The notes below the pieces were generated by a model that saw nothing but the letters and a program-made list of their open reading frames with translations, did not search any database and was not told the DNA's origin. The position numbers and the translations under genes are program-made. Below are positions 43,876 through 56,275 of a DNA stretch of 64,000 bases, piece by piece; positions within the stretch are counted from its first letter, which is position 1; each line of letters starts with the position of its first letter. The DNA is from Temnopleurus reevesii (lineage: Eukaryota > Echinodermata > Echinoidea > Temnopleuroida > Temnopleuridae). The stretch is taken from positions 3,556 through 67,555 of the forward strand of contig BQKZ01000321.1 of NCBI GenBank assembly GCA_036244855.1. The letters run 5' to 3'.

Positions 43876-44275
43876 CAGTGGGGCAAAGATTGGAGTAGAA
43901 GGGGAGACAGAGGGAGGACAAAGAAAGAGAAAGTTTCAAGGAGGGAAGAAACTGATGTATGCTGCCTTTAGAATCGCTACAGTGTGAGAGAAGAAAAAAA
44001 TTACAGGAGCAAAACCATTGGNAAGAGAGAGGGAGAGAGGGAGAGACAGGGGTAGCAAGAGAGAGAAAGGGAGTGAAAGAAAAGAGAGAGGGAGAGAGGG
44101 AGAGACAGGGGTAGCAAGAGAGAGAAAGGGAGTGAAAGGAAGAGAGAGGGAGAGAGGGAGAGAGAGAAAAAGGGAGAGAGGGAGAGAGAGAAAAAGGGAG
44201 AGAGGGAGAGAGGGAGAGAGAGAAAAAAGGAGAGAAAGAGAGAGCGAGAGAAAGAGATAGAGGGAAGAGATCTCG
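43390..44275. repeat. AG-rich array with about 205-base units, then GGGAGA repeats
   Basis: Units at about 43390, 43597 and 43810 share GGAATC-CTAGAGCGAGAGAAG, GGGGAAATAGGGAGAGAGA and AAGCAAAATATAAAAGT. From 44023 a shorter GAGAGGGAGAGA-based repeat follows, with a 70-base unit (GACAGGGGTAGCAAGAGAGA) seen twice. A single N lies at 44022. Long frames here are compositional. Confidence 0.85.
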
Positions 44276-44824
44276 GAACCACTAGAGGACTGATAACACT
44301 AGAAATATTTCAAAGAAACACATTTTGTAATGTCAAAAAGTTTCTTTCTCCCTCATTTTGCGCTGGCAAAAGCAGCCCACTGTCCATCCACAATGTCACA
44401 GCAGGCGAAATCTCTGTGAGTGCAGAAAGGTGACTCCTTGAAATAATAAGACGGATGAAGAAAATAATACCTCTCTGACGTTTCAGAGGTCATCAGAGTT
44501 AAAATCAAATCCGAACTGAAAAGGACCAGACAGGGGTTCCTGGCTTTATTTCCTTTCAGCGCGGAACTGGAATCAAAATGAAAAGGCAGGAATCAAAACT
44601 GGATTTGGGTAGAGTTGCTGGTGACGAAGAAACGCTACTTTGGGGAGGAATTTAGAAAGCTGGTTTGTGAAGTAGCATAAGTCGCTGTGAAGTGCTGGGA
44701 TCATCTAGCTGGGGAAAAAAAGGACAAGAAAAGGAAAGAGAGAGAAAGAGGGCAGATAGAGGTGTCGGAAAGTGCCTGGGAGGATAGACTCTAACCTTAT
44801 TCCCACAGATAAGCCCCCCCCCCC
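44276..44824. other. No supported feature
   Basis: Mixed-composition unique sequence, richer in GC than its surroundings. No motif recognised. Confidence 0.4.
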
Positions 44825-45120
44825 AAAAAAAAAAATTGTTTGGATGCCCTCAGATGCTATTTTTTCTTTAATTTATAATGTGAGTCAGTTGGATTGCTTT
44901 TTTATTCATTAAACAAAAGATTGAACATAATTCATTAATCAGAATTGGAAGGGAGTGAAAAGCCAAACATCATCTGAAAATAACTTTTCAAGTTGTACTC
45001 TACATGATTATTTATAATTTTTCTGTGATTTATCAATTTGGATGAAAAGTAGAAAAAAAATAATAATAAATGACAATAAATAAGCTAATTTTCTGGTGGG
45101 GGCATCCAAACATTTTTTTT
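44825..45120. mobile_element. TTTGGATGCC inverted-repeat element
   Basis: AAAAAATTGTTTGGATGCCC at the left and GGGCATCCAAACATTTTTTT at the right. A C run lies just outside the left end. Internal block AAGGGAGTGAAAAGCCAAAC as in the copy at 41118. Confidence 0.75.
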
Positions 45121-45186
45121 CTTGTCTATGACCATACTTGTTTCTATATAATTTTCGGAAGTAGGTTACAATTTTGACCTCCTATA

Positions 45187-46688
45187 TCAGAATTTTGGAA
45201 GGGAAATTTTTTTAAAATTTTACACTTTGGGAAAGGAATAGAAGAGAAGGGATGAATATCATCTCTATCTAAAGATAATTCAGAGAAATTTCATTGGTAG
45301 ATAATCACTTGACAAATAAACATTTGAAACCCAGGTGATGCCAGTAAAAGTACATTGGATGAAAAAAATTATGGGATCCAGGCAGGAGGGGTAAAGCCTG
45401 CCCTCTTGAGTTCACATGAAGGTTAATGACCACCTAATTTCAATCCAAGATCACAAAATGTACAAACAAACAAAAATTGATTTCTTCAGCATAGCCCCAA
45501 CATTGATTTGTCATGTCAAAGTTTAAGTGACCAGTTATTCTATTCAAAGAATAGCTTATCACCGCAAAAGCATAACCTCTAAAAGTAGTTAGTGAAATTT
45601 ACTCTGGAAAGACCGCATTTCAAAAGTAATGAAATTGGAGTGATCTTTTTTTGTAACTTTTACTCAAACTTTATTCCTTCCTCGAGAGGTGAACATTGGC
45701 ACTCATTATCTTTTAGAGAGTAATATGATAAATGATACAACTTGCTAACCGAATATTTGGATGGTAAAAAATAAACATTCAGGCACTACTTCTCCCTCAA
45801 CATACATTCTGTGAAAGAGATAGTGAGGGAGATGACTGGAAAACTACCGGAAATTTCTTCAGCAACTACTGAAACACCCCCTTTTCATGGAATTTTCTGC
45901 ATTTCTCCATTGCGATTTTATTCATTGCACCTTCTTCATTTCCATTAAAGAGAAAATGAATGTGCTGTCATGTAACTTCTGAGAATTACATTCGAGAAGA
46001 CATTCTATGAATCATTTCGAAGCTTGGACACTTAAAAAGGGTGGAAAGCCAGTAAAGTTGGCCGCTATCCGAATGTATATCAAAAAAATATTTAGTTGCC
46101 CAAGAGTGTCATTGTTGAAAAATGGTGTCAGTTAGTCAGCATCGGAAAATTTGTTAGGTTTTTTTCCTAGTTTAGGAATATATTTCATCAGTAAAATAGG
46201 GCTGAGTGAGTGTAATAGAAGTAAAAGGCCAAAGAACATCAGGAAACGACTTTGCAGGATGTATTTCACATGTTTTTTACCAATCTACAATGATATTAAT
46301 TTAAGCACTTTGTCTTCCATTCAGGCATGGATTCAGGTCAGGCCATTTTGAGAGGGTCGGTTAGTCAGTGGAGGGCACCCATACAACTTTTCTTTTTATG
46401 CCTAATGATCATCATCAATGCCTTTATTGGTGCAGCCAAATTGATGCTTCTCATCGGTTACATGATTCTTCCTCAAATTTATTCAGGTGATAATTTAACT
46501 TTTCACATTTAACTAGCCCTTTCAGACATTGAGGAAATATTTTGAACACTTTACTTTACAGTCCTATGTAAAACAGTTAAAACACACTTGGTATAGCTTG
46601 CTATCAATCCTGCTAAAATGCATAGCAAATTGCAATGTGATACCAGGGAAATTATTCCCTGTTATTGACACAATCATATTGCTTTCTA
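45187..46688. repeat. First copy of a 1.5 kb near-identical duplication
   Basis: Recurs at 46690-48197 with a handful of differences plus a replaced block near 45297-45400. The two copies touch at the single N (46689). The right end (46070-46390) contains a decayed relative of the GGATGCC element (GGAGGGCACCCATACAACTT). Short frames in both copies are identical, which shows recent origin and not coding function. Confidence 0.85.
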
Positions 46689-46689
46689 N

Positions 46690-48197
46690 TCAGAATTTTG
46701 GAAGGGAAATTTTTTTAAAATTTTACACTTTGGGAAAGGAATAGAAGAGAAGGGATGAATATCACCTCTATCGAAAGATAATTCAGAGAAATTTCATTGT
46801 TCGGTAATCAAATGAAAAATAGCATTTTGAGATCACTCTTACAGAAACCCAGGGCAGTATAAATATTGGAAGAAGTAATGATGCTGACAAGATACGAGGG
46901 GTAAAGCCTGCCCTCTTGAGTTCACATGAAGGTTAATGACCACCTAATTTCAATCCAAGATCACAAAATGTACAAACAAACAAAAATTGATTTCTTCAGC
47001 ATAGCCCCCACATTGATTTGTCATTTGAAAGTTTAGGTGACCAGCTATTCTAGTCAAAGAATAGCTTATCACCGCAAAAGCATAACCTCTAAAAGTAGTT
47101 AGTGAAATTTACTCTGGAAAGACCGCATTTCAAAAGTAATGAAATTGGAGTGATCTTTTTTTGTAACTTTTACTCAAACTTTATTCCTTCCTCGAGAGGT
47201 GAACATTGGCACTCATTATCTTTTAGAGAGTAATATGATAAATGATACAACTTGCTAACCGAATATTTGGATGGTAAAAAATAAACATTCAGGCACTACT
47301 TCTCCCTCAACATACATTCTGTGAAAGAGATAGTGAGGGAGATGACTGGAAAACTACCGGAAATTTCTTCAGCAACTACTGAAACACCCCCTTTTCATGG
47401 AATTTTCTGCATTTCTCCATTGCGATTTTATTCATTGCACCTTCTTCATTTCCATTAAAGAGAAAATGAATGTGCTGTCATGTAACTTCTGAGAATTACA
47501 TTCGAGAAGACATTCTATGAATCATTTCGAAGCTTGGACACTTAAAAAGGGTGGAAAGCCAGTAAAGTTGGCCGCTATCCGAATGTATATCAAAAAAATA
47601 TTTAGTTGCCCAAGAGTGTCATTGTTGAAAAATGGTGTCAGTTAGTCAGCATCGGAAAATTTGTTAGGTTTTTTTCCTAGTTTAGGAATATATTTCATCA
47701 GTAAAATAGGGCTGAGTGAGTGTAATAGAAGTAAAAGGCCAAAGAACATCAGGAAACGACTTTGCAGGATGTATTTCACATGTTTTTTACCAATCTACAA
47801 TGATATTAATTTAAGCACTTTGTCTTCCATTCAGGCATGGATTCAGGTCAGGCCATTTTGAGAGGGTCGGTTAGTCAGTGGAGGGCACCCATACAACTTT
47901 TCTTTTTATGCCTAATGATCATCATCAATGCCTTTATTGGTGCAGCCAAATTGATGCTTCTCATCGGTTACATGATTCTTCCTCAAATTTATTCAGGTGA
48001 TAATTTAACTTTTCACATTTAACTAGCCCTTTCAGACATTGAGGAAATATTTTGAACACTTTACTTTACAGTCCTATGTAAAACAGTTAAAACACACTTG
48101 GTATAGCTTGCTATCAATCCTGCTAAAATGCATAGCAAAGTGCGATGCGATACCAGGAAAATTATTCCCTGTTATTGACACAATCATATTGCTTTCT
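46690..48197. repeat. Second copy of the 1.5 kb duplication
   Basis: Starts with TCAGAATTTTGGAAGGG exactly at the N, equal to 45187 onward, and continues beyond the point where the first copy is cut. That is the pattern of two contigs whose overlap was not merged. Confidence 0.85.
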
Positions 48198-49255
48198 TCA
48201 GATGTGCGGTAAGATGTCAAGAGGCGTTCCAAAAAGTCATTTCGTAGAGGAGATGGAGAAAGCTGCATCAGTAGTGAACATTAATGATGTTACCTATCGT
48301 TTTTCTCAGATGGACAGTGTGATCCATTATGTCATATGTCATTATTATAACATATTAATGTTTTCGTCACAGAAAGTTTGATGCATGGGGAGTGAAAGGG
48401 AAAAGAGCTTAAATCCTGTCCCCTCCCTAAATATCCATCCCTGCTTTTTAACTGATGTCAGAGTGTGTCTGACAAATGCAGCCTGATATGTTCTATGATG
48501 TAAATTTACAAATTGACATCACAGAACATGCATGTACATTTTACCCAATGTAAAGTTGCCACAATGGGTGAAGGGGGGGGGGGCGGTTTTCAGTGCCTGC
48601 TCCATCCCAAAGCTAAATAACCATCCCGTTAAAGTGAATAAAACAGATCAGGGTGCCAAAATGGGGATGGGCATCTATGGCAACCATCCCCTATTCTTTG
48701 GTGGAGTAGAACAGGATCTCTAACCATTTCTGCCCCCTCTCTGCATATAGTCATACACCAACCCTGCACTTATCACTGACGCCAGATAGCTTTCGTCACA
48801 TACAGCACAATGTTGTGTTATGTGATGGAGGCGCATTAAAAGGCCCCCCAATTCACGCTTTTATCACAAAAAGTAATAATATGGGGCATCATTTTATGCA
48901 AAATCATCTAGATAATTGCTACCATTGGGCAGTCCGAGCAAATGGCCTTATTTAGCTATCATAATATTAGCCCAGAATAGCTATCGCTGGCTTGGGCTTC
49001 TTTCAAGTTTACACGCAAGTCTATGGGGGTTGAAACAACTTGATAATAGATGAAAGGGAAGCACACGGTGGATCGATTTTATTTTTGGAGTACGAAAAGA
49101 TGAATAGTCTTTCATCTCACAGACATTTTTCCAGATCGATCCACCGTGTGCTAATTCCTTAAATCATCCATGTTTGCAAGTGCCTTAACAAGATAGATTT
49201 TTTCAATTCGCTCTGAATTTTCAGGCTATTCTAACAAAATGCAACGTCGAACGTG
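48198..49255. other. Unique sequence with one short inverted repeat
   Basis: No gene recognised. GCACACGGTGGATCGAT (49061-49077) is mirrored by ATCGATCCACCGTGTGC (about 49135-49151), a 17-base perfect inverted repeat around about 57 bases, possibly a tiny transposon. Confidence 0.5.
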
Positions 49256-49651
49256 NNNNNNNNNNNNNNNNNNNNNNNNNNNNNNNNNNNNNNNNNNNNN
49301 NNNNNNNNNNNNNNNNNNNNNNNNNNNNNNNNNNNNNNNNNNNNNNNNNNNNNNNNNNNNNNNNNNNNNNNNNNNNNNNNNNNNNNNNNNNNNNNNNNNN
49401 NNNNNNNNNNNNNNNNNNNNNNNNNNNNNNNNNNNNNNNNNNNNNNNNNNNNNNNNNNNNNNNNNNNNNNNNNNNNNNNNNNNNNNNNNNNNNNNNNNNN
49501 NNNNNNNNNNNNNNNNNNNNNNNNNNNNNNNNNNNNNNNNNNNNNNNNNNNNNNNNNNNNNNNNNNNNNNNNNNNNNNNNNNNNNNNNNNNNNNNNNNNN
49601 NNNNNNNNNNNNNNNNNNNNNNNNNNNNNNNNNNNNNNNNNNNNNNNNNNN
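49256..49651. other. Assembly gap (396 N)
   Basis: Run of N. The first base after it is the exact start of a duplication whose other copy begins at 61542. Confidence 0.99.
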
Positions 49652-51980
49652 CTTTCGAAGACCAACCCAACCAACTTCGTCAATCATACAAATCTCTATG
49701 TATGTGAATTTGAATTGAAAAAATGATACTGTTATCATTAAGTTGTTTACATTCAGTAACCACTCCAGTAGGCCGGTTTAGTAATAGATATTCTTGTCAA
49801 CAACCATATCTTTGTACCTTTGCGATATTCCTTAAACCGGTTAGTAACAATCAAATGACAGCACTTGGAATCCACTTTCCATTCATAACTTGTTGCTATG
49901 CCGGGCACAACTCAGACATGCTTTAGGGTCATGAAGAACAAACTTTATGTGCAAAAGACACACACAATTTGTAGATCTTTTCGTAAATCAGACTATCCAA
50001 AACTTTCTCCAAAGAGTTTTAGTGGATTTATAAAGTGCCAAATATGGGCTGCTGCATTGGAATGAATAAACCTATGTTCATCTGATGTAATTGTACCTTC
50101 ATCTATTCTTATTTCATGCAATAACTAATTGTTTATTTGCCTACTTGTGATGCGAATATTCTTCCATTTACTGTTTTAAGTTGAAAACTGTTCAGTTTAT
50201 CATGGAGCACACCCCTATCAATTGAAATGTAAATCTATCAGAAAGCAAATGTGTCAATCTTTTCAAAAAGTATTTCGAAAATGGTAATGACCTCCATATG
50301 ATCTGACCACTTACATAATATCCTAATCTAATTTGTTCAAAATCGAGATGATCTCTCTATGACTAACATGGCCGCCGACATATTCTTCAAACCTCTTTTC
50401 GAAGAGCTTCACGGTGGTATCAAACATAATATCATTACAAAACGTTTCCTTGAACGTTTGTCGTCATCGTCGTAAGTAAGGCAAACGAAATCCCTGCCAC
50501 AGGCGTTCTCGACACGCGATCTACATAATCTCCCAATGCAACAGTCCCGGAATGCGCCCATCCATTCTCTTCCTGGGAGATCGGAGAAAGGTCTTATAGA
50601 AAGGAAACATTAGGGGCGTTCGCACCAGGGTGAAAAGTTCTCTTTTTTACAGGGGATCTTTTTACATCCTGAAAAATAGCCCCCATAATACATTTTGGAA
50701 AGGCTATTCGGGAGCCCAAGGGGGTTATTTCTACGGGGTTCTTTTTTTTTTGGGGGGGGGGCTTATTGCACTTCGCCCTCATTTTTTTTCTCGATGGTTT
50801 GCAATACGAAATCAGAGTGATTTGGATCAAAATCCAAGCATTGATGTTATTTAGCAATACAGTCGAAAAGGTGACGTAACTGAATAATTATTGAATAATT
50901 ATACTCCAAAGGATCGAGATCCAAATCACCAGAAAATTGTGTCAGCACTAAGAATTACCATAAGTCTGGACATCGATATCAAGATCGTAGTAATTTGTCG
51001 TTGTGCGAACGCCCCGATTATTGCCAAGAAGGAAAACGACAGGGAAAAGGAACCAATTTCAAGTTGAGATTGATATTGCCTCAAACTCCTGTGGGAGGAA
51101 ATTACCTAGCCTTTGTGTACTCGATACTAAGTTCCTTTAGACCTGGTAAAACGAACCCAAACATTGGAAATATTTTTCCCAGGACATCAACAGAAATGAG
51201 AGCATAGTTGTTGAGGTGGGGAGCGATTTGTTAACCGTTTTTGTTCCAAAAAGTCTGTGATATTTGGGATACAATGTTTTTCTAACATGTTTGTCACCTG
51301 AGAAAACACTTTATGGAAGCTATAAGTGTTACTTTTGCAAATCCTACAACTACTACTAATGATGATTCATACAATTTTCAAAGGTTTTGCAAATCGAAGA
51401 AAACTTTTTAGCCATGAATAAGTACTTCTAAAAATTCTAAGGACCCCTCCCCTACGGCTACCCCTTTTTAATTGCTTCATTTCACTAACAGTTCATTTTT
51501 TAAGGATATGTAGTGGAGCAGGAGAGATGATGCAACAGCTGAAATCACTCATGTGTGAAAATAATTACAGGGTGCTTGGAAACATATAAAATAGTTGCAT
51601 TTGGGGGATTCACAGAAATATATAACCGTGTATAAAATTGATGTATACATTGGATGATGATCCCTAATTTTTCAAATAGTGCATGAAAATTTAGAAGGAT
51701 GGTCATTGACTTATAATAAAGCAAAAACAAAAACATATTTTGGATGCCCTAAAACGAAAGTGGCCTGACCTGAACTTAATTTTTATCCCCCTTTTTTGTT
51801 GCCTTTCAACAGTTTGACAAATTACAGTAAAATCAGACATAAACATGTGAAATGTGACCTGAAAAGATAGTTTCTCATGCTCTTTGGCGTTCAGCCACTT
51901 TAAGTGCTTTATTTTACTTGTAAATTGCATGAATTGTGTTTGAAATATAGAAAGAATTATCAAAAACAAAATTTTTCCAT
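49652..51980. repeat. First copy of a 2.3 kb duplication
   Basis: CTTTCGAAGACCAACCCAAC onward equals 61542 onward for at least 2.3 kb, to the window's right edge. The copies differ by substitutions, by small indels around G runs, and by one insertion of about 144 bases present only at 62112-62255. Confidence 0.88.
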
Positions 51981-52034
51981 CTGACCAACATTTTTTTTCA
52001 AAAATAGATTTGGAGGCCATCCAAACATTTTTTG
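51722..52034. mobile_element. TTTGGATGCC inverted-repeat element
   Basis: ACATATTTTGGATGCCCT at the left, GGCCATCCAAACATTTTTTG at the right, about 310 bases. A second copy of this same insertion starts at 63742 in the duplicated block. Confidence 0.7.
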
Positions 52035-52800
52035 CCTTAGCCTGGAGCGAAATGGAACCATCTGCACAGGATGTACAAAGCCGTCATCTCATAAGTTCCG
52101 GTTGGAAGAATTCATCCCTCAACAAGTCACTGTCTTTGTTTTCTAATTACATCTGAGATCAATTTCTCCATGAGTATAATTTTTCTAGGAAGTGCACAAT
52201 GGTGTACATTTCATATTTCTTACATTAATTGCATACTTTCATATTTGGATGCCATCAAATTCACACAATCTGTCTTTATAGCTATCTTGTCGCATATAAC
52301 ACAATTCAAAATAAAATTGATCTTAGATCATTAAAGATATATTCTGGTATTTGTTAAAAAAATAAAATGAATGTTCACAGAATCGCACAAAATGTGAGAA
52401 GAATGTTAAGAACTATGAATAAATAATATGTGCCAAAGTGTTTTGCAAGAAAATGTATAATGGCAGAGAAATGTGCAAATAAAGGGTNAAACACAATTTT
52501 TATTCCACTATAATCAGAGTTTCACCTAGTTTTCGAGTTGCCTCTTCTTTTTTGTTTTTTATGTTCATTCAAAATAGTCCAGTTCCCCTTATTCAAACTT
52601 GGTCAAGATTAGATTATATATGAAACATAGTAAAAATAGACCACAGGCCAAGGCGAACTTGACCAATGGAATTAATGAAATGGGGGAGTATGTTGGGGGA
52701 ATCAAGAACAAAGAGATAGATTGCGTATGATAGGAAGAGTGGTAAGGGGGGGGGGTGAAGTGTTATATATTACATTTATATATCTCAAACTTTCTGCTTC
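52035..52800. other. No supported feature
   Basis: AT-rich; a single N at 52488 marks another join. No genes. Confidence 0.5.
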
Positions 52801-53290
52801 GTTTAGTTTAGTTTAGCTGAGCCAGCTCAATTGATCTTACCTAAGCTCAGTTTAAATTGGTTAAATCCATTCTAGTTTAGTTTAGTTAAACTTTTTGCTA
52901 ACCTAGCGTGGTGCAGTTTAGCTTCGTCTTGTCTAGTCTAGTTCAGTCCAGTAAAATCTAGTTAAGTCTGGCTCAGCTTACCTTAGCTAAGTTAAAGTAG
53001 TCTGGTCTAGTGTAGTCTAGTCTAGTCTAGTTTAGTCTAGTCTAGTCTAGTCTAGTCTAGTCTAGTCTAATCTAATCTAGTCTAGTCTCGTTCAGTCTGG
53101 TTCAGTCTGGCTTAGTTTAGCTCAGTATAGTCTAGTCTAGTCTAGTCTAGTCTAGTCTAATTTCATGTAGTCTATATCGCAGTCTATTGTAGTTTATTGT
53201 CATCTGGTGTAGTCTAGTCTAGTCAAGTCTTGTCTAGCTTGATCTAATCTTGTGTACTCTTGTCTAGTCTTGTCTAGTTTTCTTTTGTCT
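52800..53290. repeat. CTAGT-type pentanucleotide array
   Basis: Core of perfect TCTAG units at about 53005-53090 and 53128-53160, grading outward into degenerate TTTAG, TCTGG, TTTAGCTTA variants on both sides. Confidence 0.9.
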
Positions 53291-53764
53291 ATGTAAGTCA
53301 AGGTTAAGCTTCTTCTAATTTAAACTGGACACCTACTCTCCAACGAAAAGATTCATTTGGAACCCTTGTTGGGTAATAACTTTGTTAATCCACACTCCCT
53401 TCTCCAATTATCATCATCTGGATATGCCCCTGTCCCTAAGCGGGCCAATGGAAAAAATGCATTGTTGTGTTTGTCTGGGAAAACATTTTGATTGCGTGGG
53501 GGGCTCCCATAAGGTGTAGTGTGACGGAGATGGTTGGTTTGACATCGGCTTCTCTCCGTTCGTTTGTTGATCTGATGACAAATGAACTTATAAACACGGC
53601 GATGATTTACTTAACCCATAGCTGTGACCCGTTTTCATTATGGAGCTGAGATAAATCATGCCTGCCAATCTGCTGGACTAGCAGACATAAGTTGGGTGAT
53701 TCTGCTTATTCATTATTACATGTTGTATGACTCTATGGTTGCCAATCATTCCAAAATACATATT
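53291..53764. other. No supported feature
   Basis: Unique DNA; a 60-codon frame at 53467-53649 has no recognisable domain. Confidence 0.45.
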
Positions 53765-54076
53765 GGCCCGTATTTCGATAGCAAGGTTTAAGTTAACCCT
53801 GGTCTAAATCTGTGGTTTAAGTATGGAGAGCCAAAAGAGGCTTGAATCTATAATAGTCAATGTTTAATTTACCAGCACATTTGGCACTCATACTTTTTAA
53901 AATTGTCTCGGAATAAAAACTTCAATAGTTTTCTACATTATTAGAGTATGGGAAAAAAGAGCAGTTAACATACGCATTATTCATTGTAAATAAAATTTTG
54001 GCACTTTTGGCTACCCATACTTAAACCACAGATTTAGACCAGGGTTGACTTAAACCTCGCTATCGGAATACGAGCC
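53765..54076. mobile_element. MITE with about 65-base inverted ends (GGCCCGTATT family)
   Basis: GGCCCGTATTTCGATAGCAA at the left is mirrored by CGCTATCGGAATACGAGCC at the right. The arms continue through ACCCTGGTCTAAATCTGTGG. ATT on both sides (53762-53764, 54077-54079) is a possible 3-base duplication, as in PIF/Harbinger elements. Non-coding. Confidence 0.8.
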
Positions 54077-54252
54077 ATTAGGTCTACATATAAATTTTTA
54101 TTTGAATTCAAGGCTTTCATTACAAGTGAATGGCTGAGAATTTGGTTATTGCTATCATGTTCTCTATCACTTTATTCAGCTGTTGCGATATTCACATTCT
54201 ATCTTTTACTTCCTGCATATTCAAGAATGGTTGACATCTCTGAACTCAACAT

Positions 54253-54390
54253 GACCCTTATTCAGATAGTGAGGTTTAACTTAATCAAGGGACCAAGCTA
54301 TTTTTTTTAGACCCGGGCTATTCAAACGGGTCTAAATGACAATGACTTAGACCTGGGTTAGGTTAAACCTCAGTATTGGAATACAAGCTT
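54253..54390. mobile_element. Shorter, decayed copy of the GGCCCGTATT family
   Basis: GACCCTTATTCAGATAGTGA with GGTTTAACTTAA, mirrored by GGTTAAACCTCAGTATTGGA and ATACAAGC. Only about 140 bases. Confidence 0.6.
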
Positions 54391-55241
54391 ATGATTGTAG
54401 CATAAACCTGGCTGTTATTTGGTGCATAAATATAAAATAAGTTTAAATTAATTTTCATACCAGGTACCCTTTCACCTTATCGTTAAGGCATCACAATATA
54501 CACTTCCTGCTAAAATTGTACAGTTCCTAACATGCCTAATGAAAATGTATAGAAAACTCCCGTCAGAGATCAGTTTTGAACCCATAATTTCCTGTAACTT
54601 TACAGGGAAACACTACAATGGGTTACCGTGACAGTTCTGCACACAGTAGCAAAACCATAGCTCATCCATTATGCAGTGATATAATGTGACAGTCTTGTAC
54701 TAGGATGGAATTAACACAATTTCCAGGCATCACAAAAAAGGTGCTTGGTCTTTTTTAAACGATGTGGATCAAAACCATCATGAAGAGCATTGGTAGCAGA
54801 GTACCAACATGTCATCACAACAAAAACATTGATGTCTTCGATTCATTACCATACCTAGAGATATCAATGATTGTTTTCAAATTGAATGAATCGCATAAGT
54901 CAAAGTCCTGCATGTTCCCAATAATCTAGAGCATAGATAAAGGCTTGCAGGTTCATTCAATATCTTTATCCCATATTCATATTGTTCAGCTCATGCCAAT
55001 AAACTGCTAAACCAACAAAACGGAAATTTGAACAAATCATATCTAGCAGGTGTTTCGATCACAATCCAATTGAATTTGATGTTTGAAGGTAGATGGGAAT
55101 TAATGCTAATGTTTGGCCTCAAAGTAATGGGCAAACAAACATTGGCCCTATTCACATTTCTAAGAAATCTTTGATATTGGATCTATTTTTCAGCGTAGTA
55201 TACCTGGGTTTCATATCATAATGCTGTTCATAGATCGATGC
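54391..55241. other. No supported feature
   Basis: AT-rich unique DNA. Confidence 0.5.
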
Positions 55242-55446
55242 TAGTTTACAAGCACATGCCCTAGACTTTCGGTGTGTGCGTGTGCAGAGCATGATACAGG
55301 GTATGCATATTGTGTGACTGCATCACACACGTACAGCATTGCTCTACCCTCAGTCTCGGGGAGAGCATGCAGACACACAATGCATACCCTGTATCACTCT
55401 CTGTGTATGCGCACACCAAAACCAAAGGGTCTGTTCTCGCAGACTA
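55242..55446 (+). mobile_element. TAGTYTGC-family MITE, exact 9-base target duplication
   Basis: TAGTTTACAAGCACATGCCC at the left, GGGTCTGTTCTCGCAGACTA at the right, flanked by GATCGATGC (55233-55241, 55447-55455). Inner arms ATACAGGGTATGCAT / ATGCATACCCTGTAT. Confidence 0.88.
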
Positions 55447-55455
55447 GATCGATGC

Positions 55456-56039
55456 TTGACTCTACAAAGGACTGGTGACCCTTTCCTGCTCTCTATGATA
55501 ACTGCTGTCGCTAAATTGCCCCTGAGAAACATTTGTCACCAGTCGTTCATAAAGTTATGCATAGATATAAAAACAGTTTTCTGAAACACAACTTCTGAAA
55601 GAGTGTGTGTGTCTGAGCAAGCTGCTCCAATTCGGCGATCTAGTACCCATGACAATATTCCTGTGCCTTCTTTTCCTACCATCAATCAATTGGAAAATAT
55701 TTGTAAAAATAGAGTTACAATAGGGTAATACCCCACCCCTGATTTCCCCTACCTGAAATTCCTGTTTTGTTGTTAAAAACTTTACCCTACCTGATTCAAC
55801 TGGAACTTCAAAGACACTGTTCTAAGTAAATGTGTGCCAGTGACATTGATCATTCATTCCACAAGCAGCATTTAATAAGAATATGGTAAGGAGGTCCCTG
55901 AAATGAAAGCTCAGTCCTCCTCCCCCTCCACATCAACCACAGTTTGGACGAAAAAATTGTCATCAATTGCAACTTTAAACGATTTCTTTATGCTGATTGT
56001 TTGTCATATTATGTTATCATGGAAGTGGCCAATACTATC
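55456..56039. other. No supported feature
   Basis: Unique sequence between two elements; no gene. Confidence 0.45.
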
Positions 56040-56275
56040 TAGGGCACTACAAACCCACTTGCCCGCATGCCCGGAGCAACAAAATTCAGTTGTCAGGCAA
56101 GTAAATGAAACTGTCACTTGCCCAAGAAGGCAAGTAACAGTTTTATACTAGTTATCTTCTATATGCAACTTGGCATTGGCTATCAATTTTGGGCAAGACA
56201 AACGTTTGTTCAGGCAACTGATTTGAAAACTTGGTTGCCCAGGGCAACTGGTGAAAAAATTCTTGTAGCACCCTG
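56040..56275 (+). mobile_element. CAGGG-family MITE, 5-base target duplication
   Basis: Ends TAGGGCACTACAA (first base changed from C) and TTGTAGCACCCTG, flanked by exact CTATC (56035-56039, 56276-56280). Confidence 0.88.

Noticed and set aside
46151..48022. Two identical pairs of 61-66 residue frames
   Set aside because: Identity comes from the allele-like duplication at 45187/46690; no recognisable domain and no paralogue to support coding.
49221..49738. Frames across 49256-49651
   Set aside because: Also gap artefacts.
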